In this document: positions 16,134 through 24,101 of the stretch, piece after piece | Layout: each line of letters opens with the position of its first letter | Numbering within the stretch: the stretch's first letter is position 1 | Made by a program: the position numbers and the translations under genes | Notes under the pieces: model-generated | The model's database searches: none | Seen by the model: only the letters and a program-made list of their open reading frames with translations | What the model was told of the DNA's origin: nothing | NCBI RefSeq assembly: GCF_007827595.1 | Contig: NZ_VISR01000014.1 | Span: 124,001 to 188,000 of the forward strand | Source of the DNA: Streptomyces sp. BK340 | Lineage (GTDB): Bacteria; Actinomycetota; Actinomycetes; Streptomycetales; Streptomycetaceae | DNA: 64,000 nucleotides | Direction of reading: 5' to 3'

Positions 16134-17861
16134 GTGGCCCGGCCCAATGAAGAGGTCGAGGCGCTCCTTCAGGAGTACGCGGACCTCGTCGCGATCACGG
16201 GAGGCGACGCCTTCAAGGCGCGCGCCTACGAGAAGGCGGCGCGTGCCATCGGCGGCCACCCCGCCGACATCTCCCGGCTGGACGCGAACGGCCTGAAGGA
16301 GATCCCGAACGTGGGCCGGTCGATCGCCGAGAAGGTGATCGAGTACCTGCGCACCGGCACCATGGCCGTGGTCGAGGAGCGCCGCGCGAAGATCCCGGCC
16401 GGGGTGCGGGAGCTGATCACCATCCCCACACTCGGCCCGAAGAAGGCGCTGCGGCTCTACGAGGACCTGCACATCTCTTCGGTGGACGAACTGGCCGCGG
16501 CCATCGAGGCGGACGCCCTGGCCGACCTGAAGGGGTTCGGCGAGAAGACGCAGGAGAAGATCCTGCACGGGATCAGGCTGCTGCGGCAGGCGGGCGACCG
16601 CATCCCCGTCCACCTGGCCCTCGACACCGCCGAGGACATCGTCGCCGAGCTGTCCGCGGTGACCGGCTGCGAGCGCTGCACCTACGTCGGCTCCCTGCGG
16701 CGCATGCGGGAGACCATCGGCGACATCGACATCCTCGTCGCCGCGAACCGGTCGGGGCCCTTCATGGACGCCCTCGTCTCGCTGCCGTCGACCTCGGAGG
16801 TGATCGCCCACGGCGAGAAGAAGACGTCCGTCCGCACCCACAAGGGCGTCCAGGTGGACCTGCGGGTGCTGCCGCCCTCCTCGTGGGGCGCCGGACTGCA
16901 GTACTTCACCGGCTCCAAGGGGCACAACATCCGTACCCGCACCATCGCCGTCCGCCAGGGACTCAAGCTCTCCGAGTACGGCCTGTTCGACGCCGGGAGC
17001 GGGGAGTCGCTCGCCTCCCGCACGGAGGAGGAGGTGTACGACCGGCTCGGCCTGCCCTGGATCCCGCCGACGCTGCGGGAGGACCGCGGGGAGATCGAGG
17101 CCGCGCTGCACGGCGAGCTGCCCGAGGTGCTGACCGAGCGGGACATCCGCGGCGACCTGCACACCCACACGGACCTCACCGACGGCCTCGCACCGCTGGA
17201 GACGATGCTGGAGGCCGCCGCCGCACGCGGCTACGCCTACTACGCGGTCACCGACCACGCGCCCCACCTGTACATGCAGCGCATGACCGACGAGAAGGTC
17301 CTCGCCCAGCGGGAGCAACTGCGGCAACTGGACGGCACGCTGGGCAGGATGCGACTCCTGCACGGCACGGAGCTGAACATCGGCCCGGACGGCGACGTGG
17401 ACTGGCCGGACGACTTCCTGGCCGGCTTCGACCTGTGCGTGGCCTCCCTGCACTCCCACTTCGACCTGGACCGCGAGGCGATGACCCGACGGCTCCTGCG
17501 GGCCTGCGAGAACCCGTACGTGAACGTCATCGGCCACCCGACCACCCGGCTCATCGGCAGGCGCAGGGGCGTCGACGCCGACTGGGACGAGGTGTTCGCC
17601 GCCTGCGCCCGCAACGGCACCGCGCTGGAGGTCAACGCCCAGCCCGACCGGCTGGACCTGCGCGACGAGGACATCTCGCGGGCCCGGCAGCACGGGGTGA
17701 AGTTCGCGGTGAACACCGACGCGCACTCCGTCCCCCACCTCGGCCAACTGCGCTACGGCGTCGGCACCGCACAGCGCGGCTGGCTCACCAAGGAGGACGT
17801 CATCAACACCTGGCCCCTGACCCGCCTGCGCCGGTTCCTGCGCAAGGGCAGGCGGGCCTGA
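16134..17861 (+). CDS. polX: DNA polymerase X / 3'-5' exonuclease (PolX)
   Basis: The product is 575 residues with the complete bacterial PolX layout. N-terminal helix-hairpin-helix segments contain EIPNVGRSIAEK near 56-68 and TLGPKKA near 99-105. The nucleotidyltransferase site has Asp197 and Asp199 (GDIDIL) and Asp242 (VQVDLR). The C-terminal PHP nuclease domain has HTHTD at 343-347, VTDHAPH, GTELNI, HSHF, GHPT and NTDAH, so its metal ligands look intact. Family members fill short gaps and remove mismatches in base-excision repair. A TAGACT box ends six bases before the GTG at 16134, so translation is probably leaderless. It converges on the CapA gene with nine bases between stops. Confidence 0.92.
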   Translation: MARPNEEVEALLQEYADLVAITGGDAFKARAYEKAARAIGGHPADISRLDANGLKEIPNVGRSIAEKVIEYLRTGTMAVVEERRAKIPAGVRELITIPTLGPKKALRLYEDLHISSVDELAAAIEADALADLKGFGEKTQEKILHGIRLLRQAGDRIPVHLALDTAEDIVAELSAVTGCERCTYVGSLRRMRETIGDIDILVAANRSGPFMDALVSLPSTSEVIAHGEKKTSVRTHKGVQVDLRVLPPSSWGAGLQYFTGSKGHNIRTRTIAVRQGLKLSEYGLFDAGSGESLASRTEEEVYDRLGLPWIPPTLREDRGEIEAALHGELPEVLTERDIRGDLHTHTDLTDGLAPLETMLEAAAARGYAYYAVTDHAPHLYMQRMTDEKVLAQREQLRQLDGTLGRMRLLHGTELNIGPDGDVDWPDDFLAGFDLCVASLHSHFDLDREAMTRRLLRACENPYVNVIGHPTTRLIGRRRGVDADWDEVFAACARNGTALEVNAQPDRLDLRDEDISRARQHGVKFAVNTDAHSVPHLGQLRYGVGTAQRGWLTKEDVINTWPLTRLRRFLRKGRRA

Positions 17862-17870
17862 ACTCCGCTC

Positions 17871-18986
17871 TCAGCACGGAGCCCGCACCATGAGCGTGCC
17901 ATCGTCCCCCTGCTCGACCCGGGTCCCGAAGTCACGGCTGCACCGGTCGAGGGCGGCGCGCAGCCAGGCGGTGTCCTTCTCCGAAGCGTGCTCCAGACGC
18001 ATCCGCCGGGCCTGGAGCGGCACCATCCGCAGCCCGGTCAGCCGGCCCGTGCCCGGTTCGACCGACGCCAGGTACAGCAGCCGCAGGTCGTCCCGGTAAC
18101 GCTCGAAGCCGCCGATGCCCTCGTAGTCGTCGACCAGGTCGCCGCAGCCGTACAGGACGAGCCTGTCCCGGTACACCTCCACCGGACGCGGGTGGTGCGA
18201 GGAGTGCCCATGGACGACGTCCACCCCGGCCTCGACGAGCGCGTGGGCGAAGCGGACCTCCGCGCGGGAGACGCCGTATCCCCAGTTGGAACCCCAGTGG
18301 ACGGAGGCGACCACGATGTCGTCCGGGCGGCCGGCCTGCCGCAGCCGGTCGGCGAACACGGCCGCGGTGCCCTCGGTCGGCGCGGCGACCAGGGCCACCC
18401 CGGACCGCCCGGCACCGGCGGCCCAGCCGCGCGGGATCCCGCTGGACGGCATCCCGAAGGAGAAGACCAGGACTCGTCCGCCCGCCCGCAGCGGTACGGC
18501 CGCCGGACGCCAGGCCGCGTCCTCGTCCCGGCCCGCACCCGCGATGCGCAGCCCGGCCGCCGCCAGGCAGTCCAGCGTCTCCGCGAGGCCCTGGGTCCCG
18601 AAGTCGAGCACATGGTTGTTGGCGAGCACACAGACGTCGGGGCGCGCCGCGGCGAGACAGGGCAGGTTGGCCGGGTTCATCCGGTAGTGGACTCCCTTGC
18701 CCGGAGCGAAGCGGCCGTCCCGGGTGACCGCCGTCTCCAGATTGATCACCCGCACGTCGGGCGCGGCACCCGCCAGGACCGGCAGCGCCTCGCCCCAAGG
18801 CCAGGCGGGGGCCACCGGCCGCGGTACCGGACCGTTCGCCGCCTCCGCCAGGGCCACGTAGTCGCGGGCGTCGTGCACGTAGGCCTCCCGCAGGACGGGG
18901 TCACCGGGGTGCGCGAGGATCTGGTCGACGCCCCGGCCGAGCATGACGTCACCGGCGAGGAACAGGGTGACGAGCCCCTCAGGCAT
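17871..18986 (-). CDS. CapA-family protein (calcineurin-like)
   Basis: This is a 371-residue protein of the CapA/poly-gamma-glutamate-synthesis-like family. It has FLAGDVMLGRGVD at the N-terminus, INLETAVT, LANNHVLDFG, SVHWGSNWGYG and VHGHSSHHPRPVE, the usual metal-binding motif order. No signal peptide or anchor is seen, so it is probably cytoplasmic. No capsule genes lie nearby, so polyglutamate synthesis is unlikely; many actinobacterial members have no known role. It is the last gene of an operon with the phosphoribosyltransferase-hydrolase fusion (nine-base gap) and the DUF1876 gene, a combination that recalls CapA-like Rv0574c in the mycobacterial DosR regulon. Confidence 0.85.
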   Translation of the reverse strand: MPEGLVTLFLAGDVMLGRGVDQILAHPGDPVLREAYVHDARDYVALAEAANGPVPRPVAPAWPWGEALPVLAGAAPDVRVINLETAVTRDGRFAPGKGVHYRMNPANLPCLAAARPDVCVLANNHVLDFGTQGLAETLDCLAAAGLRIAGAGRDEDAAWRPAAVPLRAGGRVLVFSFGMPSSGIPRGWAAGAGRSGVALVAAPTEGTAAVFADRLRQAGRPDDIVVASVHWGSNWGYGVSRAEVRFAHALVEAGVDVVHGHSSHHPRPVEVYRDRLVLYGCGDLVDDYEGIGGFERYRDDLRLLYLASVEPGTGRLTGLRMVPLQARRMRLEHASEKDTAWLRAALDRCSRDFGTRVEQGDDGTLMVRAPC

Positions 18987-18995
18987 GATCCCCGC

Positions 18996-20300
18996 CTACA
19001 CGTGCGCGGGCGCCATGTGGTCGGCGAACCAGTCGCGGGCCAGCTCGGTCACCCGCTCCAGCGTGCCGGGCTCCTCGAACAGATGCGTGGCGCCGGGGAC
19101 CACCTCCAGCCGGTTCTCGCACCGCAGTTGCGCCTGGGCCTCCTGGTTGAGCCCGAGCACCTGCAGGTCGGCGCCGCCCACGACGAGCAGCGTGGGCGCC
19201 GTCACCTCGGGCAGCCGAGGCCCGGCGAGATCGGGCCGGCCGCCACGGGAGACGACCGCGGCGGGACGTGCCGACGGGTCGGCGGCGGCCCACAGGGCGG
19301 CTGCCGCGCCGGTGCTGGCGCCGAAGTAGCCGACGGCGAGCCCTTCGACGTCGGGTTCCTCGCGCAGCCAGGCGGTGGCGTCGGCCAGCCGCCCGGCCAG
19401 CAGCCCGATGTCGAACACATTGGCCCGGTCGCGCTCCTCGGCCTCGGTGAGCAGGTCGAAGAGCAGGGTGCCGAGGCCGGCCCGGTTCAGTCCCTCGGCC
19501 ACGAACCGGTTGCGCGGGCTGTGCCGGCTGCTGCCACTGCCGTGGGCGAAGGCGACGACACCGGTCGCCCCCTCGGGCAGGGTGAGCCGCCCGCGCAGCC
19601 GTACGGCACCGGCCGCCACCTCCACCTCGCGGTCCTCGGCGCCGGTGCCGGCGAAGCGGTCGTGGCGCCTGGCCGCCTGCCGCAGACAGGCCGTGACCTC
19701 GTCGTCGCCGGTCTGGGCGAAGTCGACGTAGAACTGGCCGATCGCGAGGAAGTCGTCCGGGGTGTCGAGGCTGACCAGCTCGTCGGCGTCCCTGCCGAGC
19801 CGTCGGCTGAAGTCCCGTGGTGCCACGGGGACCGCGAGCACGATCCGCGCCGCGCCCCGGGCCCGGGCGATCAGGCAGGCCGCCCGCGCGGTCGAGCCGG
19901 TGGCCACGCCGTCGTCGACGACCACCGCGGTCCGGCCCGCCACGTCGACGGGAGTGCGGTCGCCCCGGTAGCGGGCGGCCCGCTGTGCGAGCACCTCGCG
20001 CTCATGTCTCTCGACCCGGTCCAGCGCCTCCTCGCCGACACCGGTGAGGCGCAGCACCTCCTCGTTGATCACCCGTACGCCGCCCTCGCCGATCGCGCCC
20101 ATGCCCAGCTCCGGCTGGTCCGGCACGCCCAGCTTGCGCACCAGGCAGACGTCCAGGGGCGCGTCCAGCGCCTCGGCGACCGCCGCGCCGACCGGCACCC
20201 CGCCGCGCGGCAGCCCCAGCACCACGACGTCCTGACCCCTCAGGTACTCGAGGCGGGCGCCCAACTGCCGCCCCGCCTCGGTTCGGTCGGTGAAGAGCAC
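18996..20300 (-). CDS. phosphoribosyltransferase - alpha/beta hydrolase fusion
   Basis: The product is 434 residues. Residues 1 to about 215 form a type I phosphoribosyltransferase with the PRPP loop VVVDDGVATGSTARA and an N-terminal GLPRGGVPVG loop. Residues from about 225 form a dienelactone-hydrolase-like domain with FAHGSGSSRHSPRN, the nucleophile GASTGA, GADLQVL (acid) and GATHLFEE (His), so the triad looks complete. The same fusion occurs in Rv0571c of the DosR regulon. Its substrates are unknown. It lies between the DUF1876 and CapA genes with gaps of 12 and nine bases. Confidence 0.88.
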   Translation of the reverse strand: MLFTDRTEAGRQLGARLEYLRGQDVVVLGLPRGGVPVGAAVAEALDAPLDVCLVRKLGVPDQPELGMGAIGEGGVRVINEEVLRLTGVGEEALDRVERHEREVLAQRAARYRGDRTPVDVAGRTAVVVDDGVATGSTARAACLIARARGAARIVLAVPVAPRDFSRRLGRDADELVSLDTPDDFLAIGQFYVDFAQTGDDEVTACLRQAARRHDRFAGTGAEDREVEVAAGAVRLRGRLTLPEGATGVVAFAHGSGSSRHSPRNRFVAEGLNRAGLGTLLFDLLTEAEERDRANVFDIGLLAGRLADATAWLREEPDVEGLAVGYFGASTGAAAALWAAADPSARPAAVVSRGGRPDLAGPRLPEVTAPTLLVVGGADLQVLGLNQEAQAQLRCENRLEVVPGATHLFEEPGTLERVTELARDWFADHMAPAHV

Positions 20301-20312
20301 GGCAGGGCTCCG

Positions 20313-20624
20313 TCATCCCTGGGTCGGCCAGAGGGGCGCGGGAGTGTCGATCTCGATCGCGCCCATCTCCTTCATGTCGCCCGCGGCCGCGCGCAGCAGC
20401 ACCCGGCCCATGGCGATCAGCGCACGTCCGGCCGCGAGTTCGTCACCGATCTCGGGCACCGCCGTGTCGTACGGGCTCCTGCGGGCCTCCGCGTGGCTCT
20501 CCAGGACGTTGTCCCCGGTGTCCAGGATGATCCGGGCCGTGGTGTCCGGGTCGTGTTCGGACAGGTACAGGTTCAGCCGCCATTCCTTGACGGACGGAGG
20601 ACGGTTGCTCACGGGTCGAGTCAT
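20313..20624 (-). CDS. DUF1876 domain protein (Rv1738-like)
   Basis: This is a 103-residue protein consisting of one DUF1876 domain: KEWRLNLYLSEHDPDTTARIIL, then ESHAEARRSPYDTAVPEIGDELAAGRAL. Rv1738 of Mycobacterium tuberculosis, a hypoxia-induced protein structurally similar to ribosome hibernation factors, belongs to this family. It is first in the three-gene minus-strand operon, and its ATG at 20624 follows GAGAGACGG. I looked for a DosR-type box upstream and saw only a weak GGGAC half-site. A role in dormancy or translation silencing is inferred from the family. Confidence 0.8.
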   Translation of the reverse strand: MTRPVSNRPPSVKEWRLNLYLSEHDPDTTARIILDTGDNVLESHAEARRSPYDTAVPEIGDELAAGRALIAMGRVLLRAAAGDMKEMGAIEIDTPAPLWPTQG

Positions 20625-20740
20625 CGTCCGTCTCTCCTCACTGCGCTGCGAGGCAACGGGACGCACCGGCGCGTCTCCTCATTCCACTGTGCACCGCACC
20701 GGCGGCGGGCGCCTCCCCGGTCACGGGCAGAATGTGGGCC

Positions 20741-21136
20741 ATGACCACGCGCACCTGCCCCTGCGGCCGACCCGAGTCCTACGACGCCTGCTGCGGCCGC
20801 TGCCACTCGGGGTCCGCCGCCGCGCCGACCGCCGAGGCGCTGATGCGGTCGCGGTACAGCGCGTTCGTGAAGGGCGACACGGGGTATCTGCTGCGGACCT
20901 GGCATCCACGCACCCGGCCGGAGCGCCTGGACCTGGACCCGGGCATGAAGTGGACGGGGCTGGAGATCCTCGGCAGCACCGACGGGACCGCCTTCCACAC
21001 CACCGGCACCGTGACGTTCCGCGCCTCCTACCGCGGCGGCTCGCTGCATGAGCGCAGCAGGTTCGAGCGGGTGGACGGGGCCTGGGTGTACGTCGACGGA
21101 GACTTCCTCGACCAGGACGCCGGGCCGGCCACCTGA
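20741..21136 (+). CDS. YchJ-family protein with SEC-C-like zinc motif
   Basis: The product is 131 residues. The N-terminus has a cysteine cluster (CPCG, CCGRCHSG) like the SEC-C zinc-binding motif, followed by the YchJ/NTF2-like fold: ALMRSRYSAFVKGDTGYLL, GTVTFRASY and SRFERVDGAWVYVDGD. The function is unknown. The ATG at 20741 follows a CAGAAT box by seven bases with no ribosome site, so the mRNA may be leaderless. It is divergent from the DUF1876 operon and convergent with the gluconate regulator. Confidence 0.82.
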   Translation: MTTRTCPCGRPESYDACCGRCHSGSAAAPTAEALMRSRYSAFVKGDTGYLLRTWHPRTRPERLDLDPGMKWTGLEILGSTDGTAFHTTGTVTFRASYRGGSLHERSRFERVDGAWVYVDGDFLDQDAGPAT

Positions 21137-21155
21137 GCCGGCGGTCACGCCGGCT
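21136..21155. terminator. short hairpin between convergent genes
   Basis: AGCCGGC and GCCGGCT form a 7-bp stem with a six-base loop, spanning the stop of the YchJ-like gene and reaching the gluconate regulator's stop region. Confidence 0.45.
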
Positions 21156-21855
21156 AGGGCGCCAGGATGTCCAGCTCCTGGAGGGCGCCCACGGTGATCT
21201 CGCGGGTCAGCTGTTCGGCGCGGGCGGCGTCGCCCGCGCGCACCGCCTCCGCGACCCGCACGTGCAGGGTCACGGCAGCCGGGTCGGGGTCCGCGAACAT
21301 CACCTCGTGATGGGTGCGCCCGGCCAGGACCTCCGCGACGACGTCGCCGAGCCGCGCGAACATCTCGTTGCCCGAGGCCGTGAGGATGACCCGGTGGAAG
21401 GCGATGTCGTGGACCAGATACTGCTCCAGCCGGTGTCCGCGTGAGTTGGACACCATGCCCAGTGCGCACTCGGTGAGTTCGGCGCACTGCTCCGGCGTGG
21501 CGTTCTTCGCGGTCAGGCCCGCCGCCACCGGCTCGACCGCCGAGCGCAGCACGGTCAGGGAACGCAGCTGGTGCGGGCGGTCGGCGCCCGCCAGGCGCCA
21601 GCGGATGACCTGCGGGTCGTAGACGTTCCACTCGGCCTTGGGGCGGACCGTGACACCCACCCGGCGGCGGGACTCGACCAGGTGCATGGACTCCAGTACC
21701 CGAACCGCCTCGCGCATCACGGAACGTGACACCTCGAAGTGCTGTGCCAGCTCGTCGGTGCGCAGAACGCTGCCCGGCGGGTACTCGCCCGCGGTGATCG
21801 CGGGACCGAGGGTGTCCAGTACGCGGCCGTGCAGCCCCCGGCCCGGTGTGCTCAT
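21154..21855 (-). CDS. gntR: GntR/FadR-family regulator of the gluconate genes
   Basis: The product is 233 residues: an N-terminal winged helix-turn-helix of the GntR type (EYPPGSVLRTDELAQHFEVSRSVMREAVRVLES, about 24-58) and a C-terminal FCD ligand domain whose metal-binding histidines fit HDIAFHR and HVRVAEAV. It is divergent from gluconokinase and the gluconate permease, so it is very likely their repressor, released by gluconate or a phosphate ester. A perfect 5-1-5 dyad (AAGTCAGACTT) lies in the divergent spacer, 35 bases from its start. The ATG at 21855 carries only a weak ribosome site, CCGAG-like. The gene symbol is by context. Confidence 0.88.
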   Translation of the reverse strand: MSTPGRGLHGRVLDTLGPAITAGEYPPGSVLRTDELAQHFEVSRSVMREAVRVLESMHLVESRRRVGVTVRPKAEWNVYDPQVIRWRLAGADRPHQLRSLTVLRSAVEPVAAGLTAKNATPEQCAELTECALGMVSNSRGHRLEQYLVHDIAFHRVILTASGNEMFARLGDVVAEVLAGRTHHEVMFADPDPAAVTLHVRVAEAVRAGDAARAEQLTREITVGALQELDILAP

Positions 21856-21889
21856 GCACTCAGAGTACGGCGTGGATCACAGAGCTAAA

Positions 21890-21900
21890 AAGTCAGACTT
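21890..21900. promoter_or_regulatory. putative GntR operator
   Basis: AAGTCAGACTT is a perfect inverted repeat with a one-base centre, in the AT-richer divergent spacer between the FadR-type regulator and gluconokinase. Its position would allow control of both directions. Confidence 0.55.
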
Positions 21901-21997
21901 ATGCATCACACACTCTTGAATTCGTCGTACCTAATGGGTTTCAGTGTGGCGACGCCGGACGTCGGCGTCGGATGTCGAGGAAGACAGCGAGGCAGTC

Positions 21998-22516
21998 ATG
22001 CGCACCCCCCAGGTCGTCGTCGTGATGGGTGTCGCCGGGACGGGCAAGACCACGATCGGGCCGCTGCTCGCCGCCCGGCTGGGTGTCCCGTACGCCGAGG
22101 GCGACGACTTCCACCCCAAGGCCAACATCGACAAGATGTCGGCCGGGATCCCGCTGGAGGACGCCGACAGGTGGCCGTGGCTCGACGCCATCGGTCACTG
22201 GGCGCACGGGCGGGACGGGCTCGGCGGGGTGGTCAGCAGCTCGGCGCTGAAGCGGTCCTACCGGGACCGGCTCCGGGCCGTGGCGCCCGGGGTCGTGTTC
22301 GTGCACCTCACGGGCGACCGGAAGCTCATCGAGGACCGGATGTCCCACCGGCAGGGTCACTTCATGCCGCCCGCCCTGCTGGACTCCCAGTTCGCCACGC
22401 TCCAGCCCCTGGAGTCCGACGAGCGGGGTGTCGCCGTGGACATCGGCGGCGGCCCCGAGGAGATCGCCGATCGAGCCGTGAAGGCACTCGACGCGCTTTC
22501 CGAGACCTCCGAGTAG
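21998..22516 (+). CDS. gntK: gluconokinase
   Basis: This is a 172-residue P-loop kinase. The Walker A motif GVAGTGKTT lies at about 11-19, followed by the gluconokinase signature GDDFHPKANIDKMSAGIPLEDADRWPWL and the SSALKRSYRDRLR and GHFMPPALLDSQFATL segments. It phosphorylates gluconate to 6-phosphogluconate and feeds the pentose phosphate pathway. The ATG at 21998 was chosen over an upstream in-frame ATG because the extra residues are not conserved in character; GAGGC lies ahead of it. The permease gene follows after 40 bases on the same transcript. Confidence 0.93.
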   Translation: MRTPQVVVVMGVAGTGKTTIGPLLAARLGVPYAEGDDFHPKANIDKMSAGIPLEDADRWPWLDAIGHWAHGRDGLGGVVSSSALKRSYRDRLRAVAPGVVFVHLTGDRKLIEDRMSHRQGHFMPPALLDSQFATLQPLESDERGVAVDIGGGPEEIADRAVKALDALSETSE

Positions 22517-22556
22517 CACCCCACCCCCGTCCCCCCGTACCTGCAAGGGAACCCCC

Positions 22557-23954
22557 GTGACCAGACTCAGTGTCGAGATGCTGGCAGCGGACACCGTCCA
22601 GCCCATCACCTCGGCCGGCCACGCCCAGCTCGGCATCGCCGTCCTGGCGGGCATAGCCGTCATCGTCCTGCTCATCACCAAGTTCAAGCTCCATGCCTTC
22701 CTGGCGCTGACCATCGGGTCGCTGGTCCTCGGGGCCGTCGCCGGGGCACCGCTGGACAAGGCCATCACCAGCTTCACCACCGGGCTCGGCGCCACGGTGG
22801 CCGGCGTGGGCGTCCTGATCGCGCTCGGGGCGATCCTGGGCAAGCTCCTCGCCGACTCCGGCGGCGCCGACCAGATCGTCGACACGATCCTCGCCAAGGC
22901 GGGAGGGCGTGCGATGCCGTGGGCGATGGTGCTGATCGCGTCCGTGGTCGGCCTGCCGCTGTTCTTCGAGGTCGGCATCGTGCTGCTGATCCCGGTCGTG
23001 CTGATGGTCGCCAAGCGCGGCAACTACTCCCTGATGCGCATCGGCATCCCGGCGCTGGCCGGCCTGTCCGTGATGCACGGCCTGATCCCGCCGCACCCCG
23101 GCCCGCTGGTCGCGATCGACGCGGTCGGCGCCAACCTGGGCGTGACCCTGGCGCTCGGCATCGTCGTCGCCATTCCGACGGTGATCATCGCCGGTCCGGT
23201 CTTCTCCCGGTTCGCCGCCCGCTGGGTGGACGTCCCGGCCCCCGACCGCATGCTCCCGCAGCGCACGACCGAGGAGCTGGAGCGCCGGCCCGGCTTCGGC
23301 GCGACGCTCGCCACCATGCTGCTGCCCGTGGTGCTGATGCTGGCCAAGGCGCTGGTGGACATCGTCGCCGACGACCCCACCGACATGACCCAGCGGGTCT
23401 TCGACGTCGTCGGCTCCCCGCTGATCGCGCTGCTCACCGCGGTGATCGTCGGCTTCTTCACACTGGGCCGGGCCGCCGGGTTCGGCAAGGACCGGCTCCA
23501 GCAGACGGTCGACAGGGGCCTGATGCCCATCGCGGGCATCCTGCTGATCGTCGGCGCGGGCGGCGGCTTCAAGCAGACGCTGATCGACTCCGGCGTCGGT
23601 CAGATGATCCTGGACATCTCCAAGGGCTGGTCGATCCCGGCACTGCTGCTGGCCTGGCTGATCGCGGTGGCGATCCGGCTGGCCACCGGCTCGGCGACGG
23701 TGGCGACGATCTCCGCGGCCGGTCTGGTCGCGCCGCTCGCGGCCGACATGTCGACCACCCACACCGCCCTGCTGGTCCTCGCCATCGGCGCCGGCTCACT
23801 CTTCTTCAGCCAGGTCAACGACGCCGGCTTCTGGCTGGTGAAGGAGTACTTCGGGCTGAGTGTCGGACAGACGGTCAAGACCTGGTCGGTGATGGAGACG
23901 ATCATCTCGGTGGTCGCCGGCGGCCTGGTCCTCCTGCTGTCCCTGGTGATCTAG
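22557..23954 (+). CDS. gntP: gluconate:H+ symporter (GntP family)
   Basis: This is a 465-residue polytopic membrane protein with about 12-14 hydrophobic helices. GntP features visible are GAILGKLLADSGGADQI, the LPLFFEVGIVLLIPV segment, HGLIPPHPGPL, and the C-terminal RLATGSATVATISAAGL and NDAGFWLVKEYFGLS. It imports gluconate for the kinase encoded just upstream. The GTG at 22557 follows AAGGG with an adequate gap. Expression is expected from the operator before gntK. Confidence 0.92.
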   Translation: MTRLSVEMLAADTVQPITSAGHAQLGIAVLAGIAVIVLLITKFKLHAFLALTIGSLVLGAVAGAPLDKAITSFTTGLGATVAGVGVLIALGAILGKLLADSGGADQIVDTILAKAGGRAMPWAMVLIASVVGLPLFFEVGIVLLIPVVLMVAKRGNYSLMRIGIPALAGLSVMHGLIPPHPGPLVAIDAVGANLGVTLALGIVVAIPTVIIAGPVFSRFAARWVDVPAPDRMLPQRTTEELERRPGFGATLATMLLPVVLMLAKALVDIVADDPTDMTQRVFDVVGSPLIALLTAVIVGFFTLGRAAGFGKDRLQQTVDRGLMPIAGILLIVGAGGGFKQTLIDSGVGQMILDISKGWSIPALLLAWLIAVAIRLATGSATVATISAAGLVAPLAADMSTTHTALLVLAIGAGSLFFSQVNDAGFWLVKEYFGLSVGQTVKTWSVMETIISVVAGGLVLLLSLVI

Positions 23955-23974
23955 GAGCGGGACGGCGACGACGG

Positions 23975-24033
23975 CCCACCCCCTCCTCGGCATCCGCGGC
24001 CCTACGGCCCGTGGACGTCGAGGAGCGGGTGGG
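23975..24033. terminator. long-loop hairpin between convergent genes
   Basis: Arms of 15 bases (23975-23989 and 24019-24033, 14 of 15 paired) enclose a 29-base loop that itself contains a GC-rich inverted segment. It lies between the gluconate permease and the M1 peptidase stops. Confidence 0.6.
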
Positions 24034-24101
24034 CCGAGCCGGTGTTCGCCCCGGCCGCCGAACGGAGCCGGGCCGTGCAAGCTCCTGCTCGGCCTCGGGA
24101 A

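Noticed and set aside
20625-20740. DosR box upstream of the DUF1876 operon
   Set aside because: Only a GGGAC half-site was visible; no palindrome of the expected length.
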